NCBI GenBank assembly: GCA_903970295.1
Contig: CAJCHQ010000985.1
Location: forward strand, 1-8,658
Length of the DNA: 8,658 nucleotides
Source: Bryobacterales bacterium
GTDB lineage: Bacteria; Cyanobacteriota; Vampirovibrionia; Obscuribacterales; Obscuribacteraceae
Direction of reading: 5' to 3'
Below are positions 6,329 through 8,658 of this stretch, piece after piece. The position numbers and the translations under genes are program-made. A model generated the notes under the pieces. It made no database searches. It saw only the letters and a program-made list of their open reading frames with translations, and was not told the DNA's origin. Within the stretch, counting starts at the first letter, position 1. Each line of letters starts with the position of its first letter.

Positions 6329-7318
6329 CTATTTAGCATCCGCTCGCGCGACGGGCGATTTGCCTTGCCTAAACCAGGAGCCCGTAACCAAGCTCCAGCT
6401 CATAGGAATCAAACATTCCTCAAAAAAGATGGTCGCTTCCTGAGAAAATCCGCAGGCCACACTGGTAGTGTAGGTCATCGCGATCAATAGGAAAAAGTCA
6501 CCGATTGGTTCGATAAGTATGCTGCATACCACGCCAATCGCTGATAATGCAGCAATTTTTATGTACCCCGAACTTATTCTTAGCGGCCGATTATACTTGA
6601 ACCAATAGATGGCTGCGGGCACAACTAGTGCCAAAAGCGCCGAGGCACTGATTGTAAAAATCGACCACAAGAGGCGCTTAAACCATCGGATGTTTTTGTT
6701 CCGACAAATGTGCCATGTCACCAGTGTGGTGACGGCGCAATAGCAATATATGAACGGATTAAACACCGCACGATAAATAAATGCATGCTGATCATGTGCG
6801 GGTTCGATAGTAAGCATGGCGCTTCCTAACCAGACAAATTGCACGAACAATTTTAAGACCTCAACCGAATGGTGCTGAATAGCAAAGCGGATGTTAAGCA
6901 ACCCTATAGAGAGAAAGCCAATTCCGATCAACTGTAAAATTGCTAGACCAAAACCTTTTAAAAACTCTGATGCGCCTTTTTCGTGTATTAGACATCTAGA
7001 TTCTTGTACCATCGAAGTCTCGCCTAGATAAAGGTAATCTGGAGCCTTACAAAAACAATTCGCAAGCGTAAAGAGTTCACGCAGACCGCCTGCAGGAACC
7101 TCAACGCTTATTGACTTTCGGCGTGGGAAGGTTGCAATCTCAATTGCGTGCGGACCTGCCGGCAAGGTAATTTCGATGGACTGATCGGGACGCAGTGAGG
7201 CCATCTTCAATCCATCAATCTTGACGGAAAACCCTTGCATGCGCCAGAAAATTCTATCGGGGCAGTGCCAAGACTCTACACCACGTTGTCTTTTTAGCAC
7301 TAAGCGTCCGGTTTGCAA
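6329..7318 (-). CDS. Polytopic membrane protein with N-terminal PEGA-like beta domain, function unknown
   Basis: A protein of 329 residues. Residues about 4-88 look like a small beta-sandwich of the PEGA-like kind: GRLVLKRQR strand, FSVKIDGLKMASLRPDQSIEITLPAGPH with the typical V-x-I-D-G...L..G/D...L.AG.H spacing, then ISVEVPAGG and a final LANC. After a Cys-containing linker come about six hydrophobic segments near 122-143, 151-171, 182-203, 214-237, 252-268 and 272-290, ending in a short basic tail. PEGA-like domains are usually thought to bind surface or polymeric partners; the membrane part matches nothing I know. The start is weak: TTG at 7318 without a clear Shine-Dalgarno, chosen because the first beta strand needs it. 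The frame stays open to a stop at 7393 with no other common start, and the first ATG (7240) would cut the first strand. Single gene, convergent with the sulfurtransferase. Confidence 0.65.
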   Translation of the reverse strand: MQTGRLVLKRQRGVESWHCPDRIFWRMQGFSVKIDGLKMASLRPDQSIEITLPAGPHAIEIATFPRRKSISVEVPAGGLRELFTLANCFCKAPDYLYLGETSMVQESRCLIHEKGASEFLKGFGLAILQLIGIGFLSIGLLNIRFAIQHHSVEVLKLFVQFVWLGSAMLTIEPAHDQHAFIYRAVFNPFIYCYCAVTTLVTWHICRNKNIRWFKRLLWSIFTISASALLALVVPAAIYWFKYNRPLRISSGYIKIAALSAIGVVCSILIEPIGDFFLLIAMTYTTSVACGFSQEATIFFEECLIPMSWSLVTGSWFRQGKSPVARADAK

Positions 7319-7688
7319 GAGTATTGACTCGCTTGAATGAATTCCTGGTCGATGGCGGATTCGGTGATTCTGAGCGCCTATCTCCTCATCTTACCTCTCA
7401 TTCGACGTTTCAGGGCGGGAGCAGTGTGGATTGCCGTGCCTCACCAAACCGCTGCGGCGACGCGGGCAGGTAGGTTCATGATGTGGATTGAAGATAACTG
7501 GTTTTTGAGTAATCGAGCGCTCGGACTTGCTTGGGATTATAGCGAAACTCAAGCGCGCGACTTTGGTTCCCACTGTGGGGTACAATACAGGTATCCATCG
7601 TTGCCATGCCGTCGAGCATTTTTCCTGCAACATTAAACAGTTGAATCGCCACAAGATATCTTCCGAGCTCTGCGCAACAGGCTCTTTC
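7319..7688. other. Divergent intergenic region, no supported gene
   Basis: About 370 bases between two divergently read genes, with only shadow-like open frames on both strands. Two short palindromes are visible: CGAGCGCTCG (7514-7523, perfect) and CCCACTGTGGG (7569-7579, perfect arms around one base). The latter is followed directly by TACAAT (7581-7586), which resembles a -10 box for the plus-strand gene. No well-spaced -35 accompanies it, so a promoter call stays tentative. Confidence 0.4.
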
Positions 7689-8525
7689 ATGATTGAGGAA
7701 ATAATAAATCAGATAGCTTCTACTGTGCCCGCGGTTTGTGATGAAGGCTGGTGGTACGACGCTCAGCGCGACTTTTGTCAACGCAAAGAATGGCTTAAAG
7801 CCAAAGCTTTCTTAAGAACTGATCCAAGCTGTCTTCTGGAACTAAAGAGTCTTGTGTCAGAGGACGTGTTCTCGCTCGTCGAACTCCGGAAGCTACAGCA
7901 GCACATATGGCAGAACATGTCTGGATCGCGTTTTGAAGCATCGTCTGTAGTGGCGTACCAGGAAGCATCAGTCCTCAGATTCGTTACTGTCGGAAAAGGG
8001 AATCTATATCATCTTCCGGGCAAAATGATCGTTGGTGGCACTCATTACCGTGAGCTCGTGAGGCGCCACGAGAACAAAATGCGCTGGCGAATTCCAAGCG
8101 CCCCGTTCAGCATAGACTTCAGCGATTTAGACGAACCCCTTCCGTCGAATGAAGACTCAGCGCTTGCGCGAATTACAAAAGACTGGGATGAAGATGAGTT
8201 GAGAATCCGCGAGATTATGACCATCATCAGACGGATAGACGACCAAACACGAATAAACAAAAAAGACTTTCTGGCATCACGGCTTGTTCAGGATGCGACC
8301 CGTTTCAACCTTTTGGATTGCTGCGAGAAGTCGCGGGATTGTCCATTTGCTTTAGCAGAGCAGAGCTTTACGGTTGGTACAAAGAACTCCGTCAAATTAT
8401 GGCACCGACTGCCAAACCTTGGAATGCGCCAGCAAATTCAATCTGGATGGTGGCTAAGAATCACGTTCCCGCACTCATTCTTACAAATCATCAGCCGAAC
8501 AGTGGCGCTGTCTTTTGACTCTTAG
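7689..8525 (+). CDS. Unknown soluble protein, probably frameshifted near its C terminus
   Basis: From ATG 7689 the frame reads 278 residues to a TAG at 8525. I do not recognise the family. The part up to about 8310 is protein-like: acidic helical N terminus, WWYDAQRDF, a KEWLKAKAFLRTDP region, strands around VVAYQEASVLRFVTVGKGNLYHLPG, a Pro/Asp-rich stretch, then charged helices (DEDELRIREIMTIIRRIDD). There is no signal peptide or membrane segment. After TRFNLL the in-frame tail (DCCEKSRDCPF...) is rich in Cys, Trp and Ser and looks out of frame. The -1 frame continues naturally to 8518. One extra T in TTTT (8311-8314) would give a continuous 276-residue protein. So either the gene is broken by a one-base deletion, the base call is wrong, or frameshifting occurs. 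The start has only CAGG 7 bases upstream. The frame extends upstream to TTG 7527, but that part is unconvincing. Confidence 0.55.
   Translation: MIEEIINQIASTVPAVCDEGWWYDAQRDFCQRKEWLKAKAFLRTDPSCLLELKSLVSEDVFSLVELRKLQQHIWQNMSGSRFEASSVVAYQEASVLRFVTVGKGNLYHLPGKMIVGGTHYRELVRRHENKMRWRIPSAPFSIDFSDLDEPLPSNEDSALARITKDWDEDELRIREIMTIIRRIDDQTRINKKDFLASRLVQDATRFNLLDCCEKSRDCPFALAEQSFTVGTKNSVKLWHRLPNLGMRQQIQSGWWLRITFPHSFLQIISRTVALSFDS
8315..8518 (+). pseudogene. C-terminal continuation of the 7689 gene in the -1 frame
   Basis: Reading codons in the -1 frame from 8315 gives GLLREVAGLSICFSRAEL, then a Tyr/Trp-rich stretch (GWYKELRQ), PTAKPW, and NSIWMVAKNHVPALILTNH before a TGA at 8516-8518. Amino acid use is much more natural than in the overlapping frame that ends at 8525. 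It has no ribosome binding site of its own, so it is best read as the displaced tail of the upstream gene. Confidence 0.45.
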
Positions 8526-8649
8526 AGAGAATCCTGTTCCGTAACCAAGTTTGATCGATGCATTCGGTTGGCTTGATGACTGTCAATTTGTGGGCTTCAG
8601 CTAAAGCGTCCAAGCTGCGAGATGTTGCACGTTGTGCACCTGCCTCGAT
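8491..8649 (-). pseudogene. Possible C-terminal gene remnant at the right edge
   Basis: On the minus strand an open frame of 53 codons runs from just after a TAA (8652-8650) to a TGA (8493-8491). It reads QRATSRSLDALAEAHKLTVI, then KPTECIDQTWLRNRILSKSQ, and ends TAPLFG. The helix-strand pattern is protein-like, but there is no ATG or ribosome binding site and an in-frame stop lies immediately upstream. A TTG at 8613 would leave 41 residues. It overlaps by 28 bases the -1 frame tail of the convergent gene. It may be a decayed or frameshifted gene entering from the right, or chance. Confidence 0.2.
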
Positions 8650-8658
8650 TTACATTCG

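Noticed and set aside
6455..6480. Inverted repeat ACACTGGTAGTGT
   Set aside because: Lies inside the coding sequence of the membrane protein and has no flanking structure; likely chance.
7527..7688. Upstream TTG extension of the 7689 gene
   Set aside because: TTG without a ribosome binding site; the added 54 residues look non-coding and include the palindrome and the -10-like TACAAT.
7391..7690. Minus-strand open frame of 99 codons in the same frame as, and just upstream of, the membrane-protein gene
   Set aside because: Separated from that gene by a TAA at 7393-7391; the sequence is rich in Arg, His, Pro and Cys with no continuity to the PEGA-like domain, so a stop-interrupted longer gene is not supported.
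8300..8320. Programmed -1 frameshift site
   Set aside because: The in-frame codons around the T-run do not form an X XXY YYZ heptamer and no downstream stem-loop stands out; a simple one-base loss fits better.
1..8658. CRISPR array, tRNA, rRNA, insertion sequence or integrase
   Set aside because: No regularly spaced repeats, no cloverleaf-like or rRNA-like sequence, and no transposase or recombinase motifs were seen on either strand.

Overview
The window is bacterial: compact genes, Shine-Dalgarno-type sites ahead of several starts, short or negative spacing between same-strand genes, and roughly balanced base composition. No rRNA, tRNA, CRISPR array, transposase or phage gene is visible. 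The taxon cannot be fixed from the sequence. The kinase, rhodanese and hydrolase families present are widespread in Proteobacteria, Cyanobacteria and relatives.

Left part (127-5024, minus strand): four genes read right to left as a probable operon. First is a soluble sensor kinase of about 988 residues with PAS-like, GAF, HisKA-HATPase, receiver and a second HisKA-HATPase. It overlaps by 13 bases a stand-alone receiver protein of 122 residues. That is followed after 27 bases by a single-pass membrane protein of unknown function, and after 12 more bases by an alpha/beta hydrolase with an Asp nucleophile. The layout suggests a multi-step phosphorelay (two transmitters, an internal receiver, a separate output receiver without a DNA-binding domain) co-expressed with an envelope-anchored protein and a small-molecule hydrolase. 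The signal sensed and the output are unknown. An interspersed-repeat-like palindrome lies at the left edge (1-40).

Middle (5025-6146): a spacer of about 200-260 bases separates the kinase operon from a divergently transcribed two-domain rhodanese-type sulfurtransferase. It holds a 16-base near-perfect palindrome (5216-5231), a third half-arm next to it, and repeated AGTCTTA/AGTCT words close to the kinase. These are candidate shared regulatory sites.

Right part (6147-8658): the sulfurtransferase converges on a minus-strand gene for a protein with an N-terminal beta-rich, PEGA-like region and about six membrane segments. A 370-base gap with two small palindromes separates this gene from a divergent unknown gene (from 7689). 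That gene appears to carry a one-base frameshift at a TTTT run (8311-8314): the protein-like tail continues in the -1 frame to 8518. A short protein-like open frame on the minus strand (8491-8649) fills the right edge and may be a gene remnant. The right part looks less conserved and more accessory than the left.
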